A stretch of 64,000 nt of DNA from positions 243,501 to 307,500 of the forward strand of contig WPIO01000053.1 of the NCBI GenBank assembly GCA_009760855.2, written 5' to 3'. Source of the stretch: Cristatella mucedo (taxonomy: Eukaryota > Bryozoa > Phylactolaemata > Cristatellidae). Positions 10,143 to 20,289 of this stretch are shown one piece after another. Position numbers and translations under genes: made by a program. Below the pieces are notes generated by a model. That model saw nothing but the letters and a program-made list of their open reading frames with translations, had not been told where the DNA came from and did not search any database. Numbering within the stretch: the stretch's first letter is position 1; the number at the start of each line of letters is the position of its first letter.

Positions 10143-11382
10143 CTGCAACAAGTGGAGACCAATCAGACACGGGCTGCACACAAACACAGAAAGACACGAT
10201 CGATCGGAAGCATCAGATCATAGGACACTGCGCACTCGTAGGCTCGTAGGTACATGCACAATGCTACACAAAGGACTCGTTTGTTCCTATAGGTGTGGTG
10301 CTGCCCACATGGGGCCTGCTGATGGCTTTCGACAAAGCATACAGAAGAATACATCACCAATGTATATGCACTATTTACTAAATGCATGCTTAATATCCTG
10401 TACACGTGAAAATACTATTTACAGGGAAAATAATTCAACATGGGGTCAGGCCTCCATGGTTTTTAATAACCTCTCTTATATGCCATGGCTTAGAGTAGGT
10501 CAACCTCTTACAAGTCTCAGGGGTAATATTACTGTATTAATAATAATACTGTTTTATAATAATTATATTACTGCATAATATTATATTACGATTATTACAA
10601 TACAATAATACATATTATATTACTATTATAATATTATATATTACTATTATATTACTATAATATAATTTTGCTATTATAAATATTATACATTACCATATAG
10701 ATTAATATTATTTTACTCCATTACTGCAGCCAGCTGAATAGCTCCTCCAGAGCAGCTAGCAGCTGGCACAGCATTTGACATCAGCTTCATTACATTACAT
10801 TACACCGCCCCAACCGATCTTAAAAATGCTCTATAGGATTTACACCAAGCGACTGAATCAGCCAACTCGTGAATGACGGCTGCTTCAGCAAAAACCTTTT
10901 ACAAGCTTTCGATGAGCGTTTCTGGGGTCATCGTCCTGCTTCCAAATTCTAGCACTGGAAGCCCAGCTTTTTTCCAATATCACTAAATTCTCTCTTATGT
11001 TGCTATACAAATGCCTTATTATTATCATTATTATTGCCCTTACTATCCTTCCACGATCGCCGTACAGAACAGGATAAAGGGCGTGAAACAAGTACATTGT
11101 AAACCTTTAGTGGACAATGGGCTAACCAAATAATAAAATAATAAATGAATAAGTTGCAAAGTTATAAACCTGTAGTGGACAATGGGCTGGCAAGTGACCC
11201 TGTCGTTTTTGTGCCTGCGCACTTGTCGAGTCTACGATTCAGTGCATGTTACTTCGGCCAGAGGTCCCATAGATCGGCGGCGTCCTGAGCGTCTTCCTCT
11301 TTGCTTTAGCTTGCTGCCCTACTCATGGCACTCGGTTCCTACTGCATGCTTGACGATGAACCGAAGAAATGCCTTATAACGA
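10143..11382. other. NKAIN intron with AT-rich block
   Basis: Positions 10530-10720 are a low-complexity ATT/ATA-rich block. A short TTACAT run at about 10790-10803 looks like a LINE-B tail remnant. A direct repeat of 'aacctgtagtggacaatggg' type occurs near 11101-11125 and 11166-11190. No gene seen. Confidence 0.4.
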
Positions 11383-11455
11383 AATCTCCATGGAGATTTT
11401 ATTCTCTTAGGGTGTTAAACAAAGGCTGACTATTATTATTATTATTATTATGGCA
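11383..11455 (+). mobile_element. Diverged LINE-A-like terminal stem-loop
   Basis: 'aaatctccatggagatttta' followed by 'ttctcttagggtgttaaaca' and (ATT)n resembles a decayed LINE-A tail. Confidence 0.45.
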
Positions 11456-11852
11456 AAAAAGAAAGAGGTCAATGTTTCTGACCCTAGGATGGACCTAGCC
11501 TGCTGTTGACATTGAGCAAATCTCTGCCCACAGCAAGGCGCAGCAGCAGCTGCAGGACCATGTATCCTTGCTACCATCAAGCTGTACTTACTAAGCCTCT
11601 GCCACTAAGGTGCTTAAAAAAATCCTACTGGCTAGAAGGCACTGTCACCATGTCGACAGCAGGCTGTATGCCAGGCGAATGCTACCTGCCAGTCAGATCG
11701 GCTCAGCGACCAATCAAAGTTCCCTGACAAGTTCTGCCTAATGCACTGCCAGTCACCTGGGCACACAGCTGCTGCTTGCCTAATATACGGCCCACTTCCA
11801 TCAACCCAGAGCAGCTCACATCTGCCAACTCCCCAACCCGACCAAACTTAAT

Positions 11853-12950
11853 CTGATGTATCTGCATCTGTAACTCGACAAAGCCACAAAGACTATGTGA
11901 GTGATATGCAGGAGAGTTTTGCATAGCGCACTCACAGCTTAAGTGGCTTTCGGTACAAATTCGGTAGCCAACAGGTGTCATCTCATGCAACAAAGAGAAA
12001 GTGGGAGGCATAGCAGAGGCAGGAGGTCAGTTTAGGTAGCAAGCAACATGCAAGTAGTAGGACGGCTACAAAGGATGTTCTATAGTCGGCAGCACGAGAG
12101 AAGATGTCGTTGTGTAAGAATTGTGGAAGTGAGTTCCACAGTATAGGACCTGCAGAGCAAAAGCTTCCATCGCCAACGGTCTTCAAGCAGAGGAATGGAA
12201 CAGCTAATTTATCGTCCACAGAGGACCTGAGGAGGCTGAAACTGGTGCACCAGTTTAGCTAGATATGGAAAAGCCAAGCTTCGGCGGGCCTTGTAGGTCA
12301 GCGTAACAACTTTCTTCTATAGCCATTGATCAATTGGCAGCCATCCTAGCTCTTTTAGCAAAAGAAACACATGGTCAAACCTCTGGAACTTGCAAACTAG
12401 CCTTGCAGCCGTATTCAAGGCCAGCTGCAGTGGCCTAGTGGCTTTTTAAAGTGGCCCAGCTAAAAGGGAATTACAATAATCAAACTGAGGCAGAACTAAG
12501 GAGCTAGTCAAATTGCTTGCAAGCCATAGTGGAAGACAGTTCCTAATCTTAGATAGGGTTCGGACGTGATGGCTGGCTGTGGAAGCAGTCTTTTTAATAA
12601 GGCTTACAAAATTTAGGCAGCTATCAAAGACCACACCTAAATTCCAAGCACAATGTGATGGTCGTACCACTTATTAGAAGAGCAAAGTCACGTAGTTCAG
12701 CCACATGCCTGATGTGTTCTATGAGTAGCACTTCAATTTTATCGTTGCTAAAGTTTAGGGAAGTTTTCTGACACCTGGGATGGCCAGGCAAGCATTCAGT
12801 TTATCAGCTGCTGCAAGCAGATTCCGAAATCTAAATGAGAAATGCAGCTGAATATGGTCAGCATAAAAGCAATAGCCGAATCCATGGGATGTCTGCCTAT
12901 GATGCGATGTCTGCCTAGACACTAAATCGAAGGGTTGGTGTGCTCTGTGC
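11853..12950 (-). mobile_element. LINE-B, longest copy in the window (RT palm to 3' end)
   Basis: Continuous LINE-B of about 1.1 kb on the minus strand. The high-coordinate end has the RT catalytic region 'FGYCFYADHIQLHFSF', where the canonical YADD is changed to YADH. Next come 'NLGVVFDSCLNF', the 'LVLPQFDYCNSLLAGPL' thumb block, the C-terminal 'VPFLCLKTVGDGSFCSAGP' block and the family 3' tail. Frameshifts and the active-site change make it inactive. It lies in an NKAIN intron in sense orientation. Confidence 0.85.
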
Positions 12951-13040
12951 CATCCAGCCACACAATCCTTTCCCTAGGCTCTCTGTCTCTGTCTCTCTCT
13001 TTCTCCGTCTGTCTCTGCCTCCCTCCATCTCTGTCTGTCT

Positions 13041-13043
<3 letters not shown>

Positions 13044-13128
<85 letters not shown>
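13044..13128. repeat. (CT)n microsatellite
   Basis: About 40 CT units, plus an imperfect CTCTGTCT lead-in from 12980. It sits in the NKAIN intron about 120 bp past the exon 13252-13389 donor. Confidence 0.95.
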
Positions 13129-13132
<4 letters not shown>

Positions 13133-13251
13133 TTTCTTTTTCTCTCGACTCTCCTTAGCGACCCAGTTCTGATATTCAAACTGTAATAAGAGCAACAAGA
13201 ATGGCACGATGCATGCACTAAGCTGCACAGACCAGACAAGCAACCACTCAC

Positions 13252-13389
13252 AATCGACGTGATTTTCAGACGTTGCTGAATGACGCCAAAAAGGCAAACA
13301 ATGGTGAAGATGATGTGACAGAAGTTAATTAGAATCGGCAGCCACAGGAATCCGAGGAAGCTGAAGACTTGATCGAGGACTGTGACAGC
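13252..13389 (-). CDS. NKAIN: NKAIN exon (first membrane segment)
   Basis: A 138-nt exon, phase 0-0, between acceptor 'tataaatttgcag' and donor GTGAGT. It encodes 46 residues beginning '[20 protein letters not shown]' and continuing '[20 protein letters not shown]'. This is the most conserved part of NKAIN proteins, the Gln-Val-Phe-x-Phe-Leu-Gly block with Trp-x-Pro-Ile-Leu and the His-Ile-Ile helix. The first coding exon (initiator Met and about 18 residues) was not found upstream. A (TA)n/(GT)n microsatellite begins within 10 bp upstream of the acceptor. Confidence 0.9.
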
Positions 13390-13396
13390 CTGCAAA

Positions 13397-13429
13397 TTTA
13401 TATATATATATATGTGTATAAGTATATAT

Positions 13430-13510
<81 letters not shown>

Positions 13511-13522
13511 TGTGTGTGTGTT
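13397..13522. repeat. (TA)n and (GT)n microsatellite next to an NKAIN acceptor
   Basis: TATATA run at 13399-13430, then about 45 GT units at 13431-13522 with one CGCG interruption. On the minus (coding) strand it is a CA/TA tract directly upstream of the splice acceptor. Confidence 0.95.
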
Positions 13523-14008
13523 AGTGGGCTGGCACATAATAAGACGTGGCCTAAAGAAAACCGACAGCGCACTCAGCGAGCGAACGCGACAAATCAAGAG
13601 CATGCTCAAATGCAGTAGTAAGGGGAACCAAGGAATGGAGCGCTCACTAGCACAGGCACACCCGCATGCACGCACACTCGCTGGCGCCTAAACACAGGAG
13701 AGCGTGCCGCTGAGTGCCAGCACACCAGGCGGCTAACAGGCGCCTGCTGCCGAGTCAGCTAACGATCGATTGCCTGATTGGCTGAGAACATCGAGATGCC
13801 AAGTATCAGTCGCATCTGTGTCGAAAGCCACGCCGACAGACGAATTTCTAGGGTGCAGTCAAACATGGCTCATACGCCTCGGAGAGCGCCTGCCGAGAAA
13901 AAAGTGTCACGTGGTTTCCCTGCCGACGGCTGAACAATGGCTGACAATTTAGGACAATTAGCATTTGCTTTGAAACACGGCCGCACTTTCGCCGTATAAT
14001 GTAATGCA
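13523..14008. other. Unassigned stretch upstream of NKAIN exon
   Basis: No gene or repeat recognised. NKAIN's first exon could lie here or further upstream. Confidence 0.3.
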
Positions 14009-14610
14009 ATATAACATAACCGGCTATAACTCATCAAAGCCGCAAAGATTATGTGGGTGCTATGCACGAGAGTTTTGTACAGAGCCTCACTCGAAGCCTA
14101 AGCGGCTTTCGGTACCCATTCGGTAGCCAACAGACTTCATTTCATGCAAAAAAGAGGAAGCCAGAAGCATAGCTGAGTCAGGATGACAGTCGATTGCCGT
14201 GCGAGGGTTTGGCCCGGTGGCTAAGGGGCACGCCTCGAGCCAATGCCAAGGTGAATGAATTTGACGACCGAGGTCGTGGACGCAAGCCACCATGGCAAAT
14301 GTGAAGCATCTGATTAGTGATTGGGTTCTCTTAGGGGTCTATACAAATGAATCATACTAGTGAGTAACGTGGAAGTAGCAGCTCATGGCGGCTGGAAAGG
14401 ATGTGCCATTATCAGCAACAGGAGAGTAGATGCAGTTTCATAAGAAATGTAAACGTAAGTTTTTCACAGTCTATGACCGGCAGAGCCAACGTTTTCTGCC
14501 GCCCAAACTTGTTTAAGCATAGTAATGGTCTGGGTAATTTATTGCCGATAGAGAGCCTGAGGGCACGAGGAGGCTTGAATCTGGTGCAGCAGTTCAGCTA
14601 TGTACACAGT
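14009..14610 (-). mobile_element. LINE-B interrupted by SINE-2
   Basis: LINE-B 3' tail on the minus strand at 14009-14185. The more 5' part resumes at 14358 ('tggaagtagcagctcatggc') and runs to about 14610. The break is filled by a plus-strand SINE-2. Confidence 0.8.
14200..14357 (+). mobile_element. SINE-2 nested in LINE-B
   Basis: Head 'gggtttggcccggtggctaa', decayed B box, tail 'gtgaagcatctgattagtga' and 'ggggtctatacaaatgaatc'. Diverged but clearly the same family. Confidence 0.75.
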
Positions 14611-16345
14611 ACACGAGCCGCTAGCCCGAAGTCTGGCTGCCTGGCTGCCCGGGCCGGCTGTGCGTGGGTCAGACAGCTAACTAGATGATTGGAAAGGATG
14701 GAAGCAGTCTCACTATTAGCAGCCTTTAGTGGATAGCACGACCGCTGGCAACGAGCGCTTCCCACGGAGCACGCTATATTAGAAAAGAGGAGGCCAAAAG
14801 ACTGCATTCTGCAGACGGCTGCAATCTGCAACTTAGCAGATCTAGTGCAGATGGAACCAAGCTCAGAGCACTACGTAAATTATATTAATAATAATTACAT
14901 AACATTTGCGCAGCAATCTACGAGAACCAAATCCCTACCTACCTAGGCACTTTGCATAAAGTAGAAACGCAAGCAAGTCAATTGGTTAGTGATAGCACAC
15001 ACAGTGTCAGCATGCATAAGCACGTATAAGCACACTCCTTTGCAGCAAAAACAGAGTGCCTGGATAAATATTTAGCTCTCCTAAAGTTCCAGACAGATAT
15101 CTTACTTTCGTTATTTTAATTCTTATGAAGGACAATTCACACGGTCGAAGCAATTACTGTGAGACACAGGTGGGTATTTAGCAGCTTTTTTTTTACCACG
15201 TCACGGATGTCAAGACGTCAGCGGGTAGTGAGCTCACCGTTTTCCTAGCATTCTGAAGCAGCATCAGTGGCTGAGGGGGGAGGTGCTACTGGGCGTGGCA
15301 TGGAGCTGGGCACGGCAGGACTGAAGGCGTGGCAATGTGCAAGCACATTCTCAAGCAGACAGGTCGCCTACGCACAACAGCGATAACTCGACGCTCGGAG
15401 AAGGAAGCAGGAGCGAGCTGCGCCAGCCGCAGGCGGCGCCAAGGAAGTGCAGCTGGTGGTACTCTGGAGCACTCTCGGCAGTCGGAGATCCGGCGGCCAG
15501 TCACGTGAGCAAGATATCGATCCAGAGGCAACGAACCAGACAACGAACACCATTGTTCGAGGTCTCTGCAGTGACTGGGTTGCACAGGAAATTAGCAGCA
15601 CCTGCAGCGGCCTCAACCAGAGGTAGCATAAATTCAAACCAGCAGCTTGAGCTAGAAGAACGAGCATCCAACTGCACCGTGCAACTGACATTGCTCTCTT
15701 TTTATGGCTTCTTGCACACATCCATCCACCCACTCGTGGCCTAAAAAAAAAATCTGATAATCCATGGGCGGCTTCGAAAATTGATATCTACCGACTCCGA
15801 CTAAGGAAGTGGGCGATCGACATTCAAGAACGTTAAACTTAGGGTTCGACTCGACTCGGCTGGGGTGGGGGCCGGTTGGGGCAGGGGATAACTAAGCAGT
15901 GAGTGACTAGAGGACACGGGCCCCAAATACATGGCCTGACTGCCTTTAATCAAACGACAGTGCCTGCAAATGAAAAAGTGATCTACAGAGAGATCTACAG
16001 GGCCTAAATCGATGCTGGCTTTTAAAAGCACTTTCCTTCTACCGAAAGCCGTGTCGGACACAGTTGAAAAATGGCTATTTCTAGCTCTGTGCGAGTCATA
16101 AAGTGACAGACACTAACGAGTGCAGAATTCGAGGAGAAAGCTTGAACTGAGAGCTGCATTAGCTGCACCGCTCTGACTCAGCACTGAGCGTAACACCATA
16201 GGGGGACTAGGTCGCAATGACGCACAATTGGCAACACCCGTACGCTGGCGACCCGAGTACGCCTCCGGGTACAACGCCTGCGAGTGGACTCGTGGCGGCA
16301 GCAATCGATGCAGCGCCGATCGCGCGCCTTTGGCGGGACGGATCA
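14611..16345. other. Mostly unassigned stretch
   Basis: A decayed LINE-A 3' UTR-like segment lies at about 14990-15105 ('cacacagtgtcagcatgcat', 'gcagcaaaaacagagtgcct'). Overlapping ORFs at 15286-15744 have no family motif. No gene is supported. Confidence 0.35.
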
Positions 16346-16563
16346 TTTAATGCTGTAGAGCTATTCTGAATTTTGAACAGAATGAGTGGCTGAGTCGCTA
16401 ACGACAAGTACGAGGGCTATAATGCTGAAGGGATATTCTGAATTTTGAACAGAATGAGTGGCTGAGTCACTAACGACAAGTACGAGGGCTATAATGCTGA
16501 AGAACTATTCTAAATTTTGAACGGAATGAGTGGCTGAGTCACTAACGACAAGTACGAGGGCTA
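16346..16563. repeat. 72-bp tandem repeat, three units, with ARE/MARE-like cores
   Basis: Units start with 'tattctgaattttgaacaga' at 16362, 16434 and 16506 (third copy: 'tattctaaattttgaacgga'), an exact 72-bp period. Each contains 'gtggctgagtc'. Units 2 and 3 carry GCTGAGTCAC at 16461-16470 and 16533-16542, which fits the antioxidant response element core GCNNNGTCAY and contains an AP-1 heptamer. Unit 1 has GCTGAGTCGC. The array ends about 540 bp upstream of TACO1. Confidence 0.9.
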
Positions 16564-17103
16564 GCCACCGTTGTACGTAGACGCGAGCCGTCAAAGTTCC
16601 TCGAGCCACAGTGCCGAAGTCTGCTCCTCGCATGTACGCTAGCCTCAGCGTATCAGACAGCTAATACGAGGATACGCACGCGCTTTTTTCCGAATCCGTC
16701 GCTAATCCTGGCCGACAGCGGCTACAGAGGCGCCCTAATCAACAGCAGAAAAGCCACCGGACTAACGCCGGATAGCTGGAACCAAACTGCAAAGAGCGAC
16801 GCCAGATATTTACAGGATGACGTGGGAAATTCTTACCAAGATGAGTGCACACGTCGTCACGACGGCTGCTCGCGACGAGCAGCATTCCATAACCGAGATA
16901 TTGCCGTCGGTAACATGTACCACAGATGACAGCGGAAGCCAGCCCCAAATAGCGCCGAGAACAAAAGCTAAAAATAACGGACTCGCTGTGTCGTTCTGCC
17001 TCCCGTATCTAGCGCTCCGGCGTGGACGTGCGAGGGTCCAAGCCGTAAATGCGGTAGAGCGAACGTTTCAAGGCGCCAAGTATCATCTCAGCACACGGCT
17101 GCT
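16564..17103. other. TACO1 5' flank
   Basis: A TGACGTGG motif lies at about 16818-16825. No clear TATA box. The overlapping plus ORF at 16817-17107 has no family motif. Probably promoter and 5' UTR. Confidence 0.4.
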
Positions 17104-17913
17104 ATGATGATTCTGAACTTTATCGTCAGGAGCTGCGCTTCCAAATCTGTTCCCACGTATTCTGCCAAAGCCGGCTACGCGGGACATAGCAAGTGGCAGA
17201 ACATTCGGCACATAAAAGCGGCCAATGACCACCATCGATCCACGCTGACGATGAGGATTGCTTCTAAAATTAAGCTCGCCGTCAGGATCGGCGGCAGTGC
17301 CGATCCGAAGGCCAACGGCGAGCTCGCCAGAGCCATCGCCGAAGCGTACGCCAACGACGTGCCCAAGCTGACCATCGAGGGTGCCCTCAAGCAGGCGCTG
17401 TCCAGCCAGGAGTCGGGCAGCAGGTACGTGGTGGAAGCCAAGGGGCCCGGCGGATGCTTTTTCATGCTTGACTGCTTCACCGATAGGCAGCGCCTGACGC
17501 GCGACACCATCCAGAACATACTGAAGAAGCACGGGGGCACGGTCCTCGACTCGGGCTCCATCTCTTACGCGTTCGAGGAGAAGGGGCTCGTGAGCGCCTA
17601 CAAGCCCAGCGCCGACCTCGGCGCCGCCGAGGAGGATGCGATACAGGCCAACGCCGAGGAGGTTGATCTGGTCGTCAACGAGAGCGGCAGAGCGTTCTTT
17701 CAGTTTGTCTGCGATCCGTTCTCGTTGAACTCGGTGCGCGACTCGATCCAGAAGGCCAGCTACACCGTGTCCGAGGCCGCGATCGGCTACGTCCCGAAGA
17801 TGTACCAGCGACTGACCGACGAGCAGCTCAGCTCGGCCGTCGCTTGCATTGACAAGCTCGAGGAAACTGTCGAGGCTCTGAGGAAAGTGTACGATAACAT
17901 TGACGCTGCCTAG
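17104..17913 (+). CDS. TACO1: TACO1, mitochondrial translational activator (YebC family)
   Basis: YebC/TACO1 proteins bind mitochondrial mRNA and ribosomes; vertebrate TACO1 supports translation of cytochrome c oxidase subunit I. The 269-residue product has an N-terminal presequence-like stretch (residues 1-26, basic, Ser/Ala-rich, few acids). It is followed by the family signature 'GHSKWQNIRHIKAAND' (about 27-42), then the Lys-Leu-Ala-Val-Arg / Gly-Gly-Ser-Ala-Asp-Pro block, 'DRQRLTRDTIQNILKKHGG' (119-137), 'GSISYAFEEKGLV', and the C-terminal 'VSEAAIGYVPKMYQRLTDEQ' region with a final helix. Length matches the family. ATGs at 17104 and 17107 are adjacent. The whole ORF is one exon, GC-rich at third positions, with no intron. 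No AATAAA is seen close downstream; AATAAG at 17929 is the nearest variant. Confidence 0.93.
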   Translation: MMILNFIVRSCASKSVPTYSAKAGYAGHSKWQNIRHIKAANDHHRSTLTMRIASKIKLAVRIGGSADPKANGELARAIAEAYANDVPKLTIEGALKQALSSQESGSRYVVEAKGPGGCFFMLDCFTDRQRLTRDTIQNILKKHGGTVLDSGSISYAFEEKGLVSAYKPSADLGAAEEDAIQANAEEVDLVVNESGRAFFQFVCDPFSLNSVRDSIQKASYTVSEAAIGYVPKMYQRLTDEQLSSAVACIDKLEETVEALRKVYDNIDAA

Positions 17914-18607
17914 CGCTTCGAGCCGATCCAATAAGGTGACACGAGCCAATTCTCCGTCGAAAGTTCGTGGTCCTTCCTGCTTATCAGCAGGGCTGTGCGT
18001 TCTCTCGGAGAGCTCGTGCGAATGCCGGTAGCCATGTTTGAGCACCCTTCGCAACACGAGCTATTGCCGTCTGCAGGCTGCGGTACTGACACGGCATGCA
18101 GCATCTGCATCGTCCCGTCGTATATTAAAGGCTGCGCCGTGCGGTAAATGCCGATTGCGTGTCTTGCTCAGTGGGAGTCCACTGGTAGGCACTAGCTGTC
18201 TGCTTGTGATGTGTGTGTGTTTGCATGCACTTTTCTGCATCAGTGACTGTGCATCTGCTACATTCTGTCCTTGAATTGATCTTACATGACGAATGATGCT
18301 GGTCAAGTTGGCTGCGGCCCTTAGCAACTAGAACGGTGTGGTCTTGCCAAGACCTTACCATGCCTAGGTGCCCAGATGCTCATGGACTTATCTAAGGGGG
18401 CAAGTAGGCTCCACCCTTTGGAACCCGCTGCAGGTGCGATTTCAGCCTTTCAATAATTGAATGGTCAATGTATGGCTCCTTTGATTTAATCCTAGAATTT
18501 TGTTTGCCATGACCCACTCTGTAAACTAAATGTCGACGTTGAGCTCTGCTTTTAAACCTGAAGAGTGTGGCATTACACCGATGTATGCACGATGAATCGT
18601 GTTACAT
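17914..18607. other. TACO1 3' flank
   Basis: Likely 3' UTR and intergenic sequence. Antisense ORFs here and across TACO1 are shadows. No repeat recognised before 18608. Confidence 0.4.
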
Positions 18608-18755
18608 AAAATATAATTCATTTGTATAGCGCCCCAAGAGAACTTAATCTCTATTCAGGCGCTTCACATATGCCTCGGGGCTCGAGCCCACGACCTCAGC
18701 CAGACCTTGGTCGGGCGAGCACCTTAACCGCTGGACCAAACCAGCTCGGCATGTG
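18608..18755 (-). mobile_element. SINE-2, well preserved
   Basis: Minus strand: 'gctggtttggtccagcggtt' head, B box 'gggctcgagccccgaggca', stem-loop tail 'gcgcctgaatagagattaag/ttctcttggggcgctataca', and end 'aatgaatta'. Confidence 0.88.
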
Positions 18756-18886
18756 GTGCACCACTTCTTGCTCGAGCTGCTAGGTGCTTACGTCAGAAGG
18801 TACTTGTTCTTAGGCATTCTAGTTTGGCAGTGCTTTGTTTTCCATTTATAATCTAGTCATGTCTGAGTTGGCTTTGCTGCCAGTAA

Positions 18887-19195
18887 TAATAATAATAATA
18901 CACTTGATAAAGCGCTACCAAAGAGCTCAATCTCTTTCTAGGCGCTTTTCATTTGCTGCTAACGAAACACGATCGAGTGGTGAGTCGTATGATGCTTGAT
19001 GAACAGCGTGGTTAGGGGTGACATCCGCAGGCTCAGCATGCAATGAATGATGATAATATAATACGACATCGTTATGGCACTTTAAAAAAACTCAATCTCT
19101 TTCACAAGGTACTTGCAGATGCTAGAAAGGGAAGCATGTACATTGCTTAGTGATAGCAGTAGATCACAGTGTTAGCATGCCTATGCATACAAGGA
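18887..19195 (-). mobile_element. Two successive LINE-A 3' tails
   Basis: A minus-strand tail with (TTA)n and stem-loop at 18887-19036, directly followed by a second, more diverged minus-strand tail at 19037-19195 ('tcaatctctttcacaaggta'). Both are 5' truncated. Confidence 0.75.
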
Positions 19196-19201
19196 GCTGC
19201 G

Positions 19202-20155
19202 CAGCCAATTTGCCTACTTTCAGCTACTTAACATTGCTTAAATTTGGGCTCGCTTATACAGGGGTATTACATCTAAATTGGTTCCTGCATTCATGACACC
19301 CTCTCGACTTCGTAACCCACTTCTAGCTGGTCTATCGGCCTGTTTGATCAGGCGCTTACAGTTGGTGCAAAACTCTGCAGCTAGGCTTGTCTGTCCTGAG
19401 CGTCACAGTTGCCACAACTTCTCGCCGACCTGCACTGGCTCCGAGTCACGCAATGCGCATCGACTTCAGGGTTCTGTCACTCGCTTTTAGGTCCATTCAT
19501 TGTTTAGTTCTAGCCTACCTCTCAGGTCTACTCCCCCACCAGGCCAAGCATTGTACCACCGCTTTTCGGAATCCAACTGTTTACTGATACCTCGTACAAA
19601 CCTCAAATCTTGGAGACCGTGCCTTTAGTTTGTATGCTCCCAAACCCTGGAACTCACCCCTGACTTTCGTCACGACCTCTCCTGACTTGACCACATTTAA
19701 AATGAAACTACAATGCATCTATATATGACAGCATTTAGTGGTATGTTAGGTAAGGCAGTTGCTTTTCACGACCTCGATCCCGAGGTCGTGGGTTCGAATC
19801 CTCCAGTGGGTGATACTTTGTCGCTGCTGCAAGCAGCGGTGATCGCCGTAAATCGCTCCACTTTCGCTATACAGACGAGGCTGTAAAAGCAGCTAGTATT
19901 TTTTTTATTTAGTGGGTCCCTGTGATTCGTCCTTTATGTGCTTATGCATGCTGACACTGTGCATGCTGCTACTAACCAAATTTTCATGCTGACCCTGTGC
20001 ACGTCACCTCTAACCATGTTATGCTTGTTCTTTATCGAGCATGCTACCACTAACCATTCGATCGTGCTTCTTTCGTAGCAAATTTAAAGTGCATAGAAAG
20101 AGATTGAGTTCTCTGAGGGCGCTATATCAAATGTATTATTCTTGTTCTTATTATA
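19202..20155 (+). mobile_element. LINE-A copy interrupted by SINE-1
   Basis: RT thumb ('[20 protein letters not shown]'), C-terminal region with frameshifts, then the SINE-1 insertion, then the LINE-A 3' UTR resuming at 19916 ('gtccctgtgattcgtccttt'), stem-loop and ATT-rich tail to 20155. Confidence 0.85.
19733..19915 (+). mobile_element. SINE-1 nested in LINE-A with 9-bp target duplication
   Basis: ATTTAGTGG at 19733-19741 and 19907-19915 brackets the SINE (19742-19906). The SINE has the hairpin 'cacgacctcga/cgaggtcgtg', B box 'gggttcgaatcc' and a T-run end. The preserved duplication shows SINE-1 moved after this LINE-A copy, by target-primed insertion. Confidence 0.92.
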
Positions 20156-20289
20156 ATTTAACCAATAATAGCTCTTGGTTGATTTTTGAATTCTGTTCCT
20201 TCAAGAGTTTGTCCGTGGTATCGAGCGTATCTTCGCACATACTGCTCGAACGGATAGTTCAAGAACTCGGAATTAGCTAACATTTTCCA

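Noticed and set aside
12935-13691. ORFs across the CT and GT arrays beside the NKAIN exon
   Set aside because: Repeat artefacts. Only the 46-codon segment between splice sites is conserved.
15226-15262. Candidate NKAIN first exon on the minus strand ending at a GTGAGC donor
   Set aside because: The phase fits, but the short peptide after the ATG has no Cys/hydrophobic pattern of the NKAIN N-terminus.
17083-18057. 324-codon minus-strand ORF across TACO1
   Set aside because: Antisense shadow of a GC-rich coding exon; no family motif, while the plus frame is a clear YebC-family protein.
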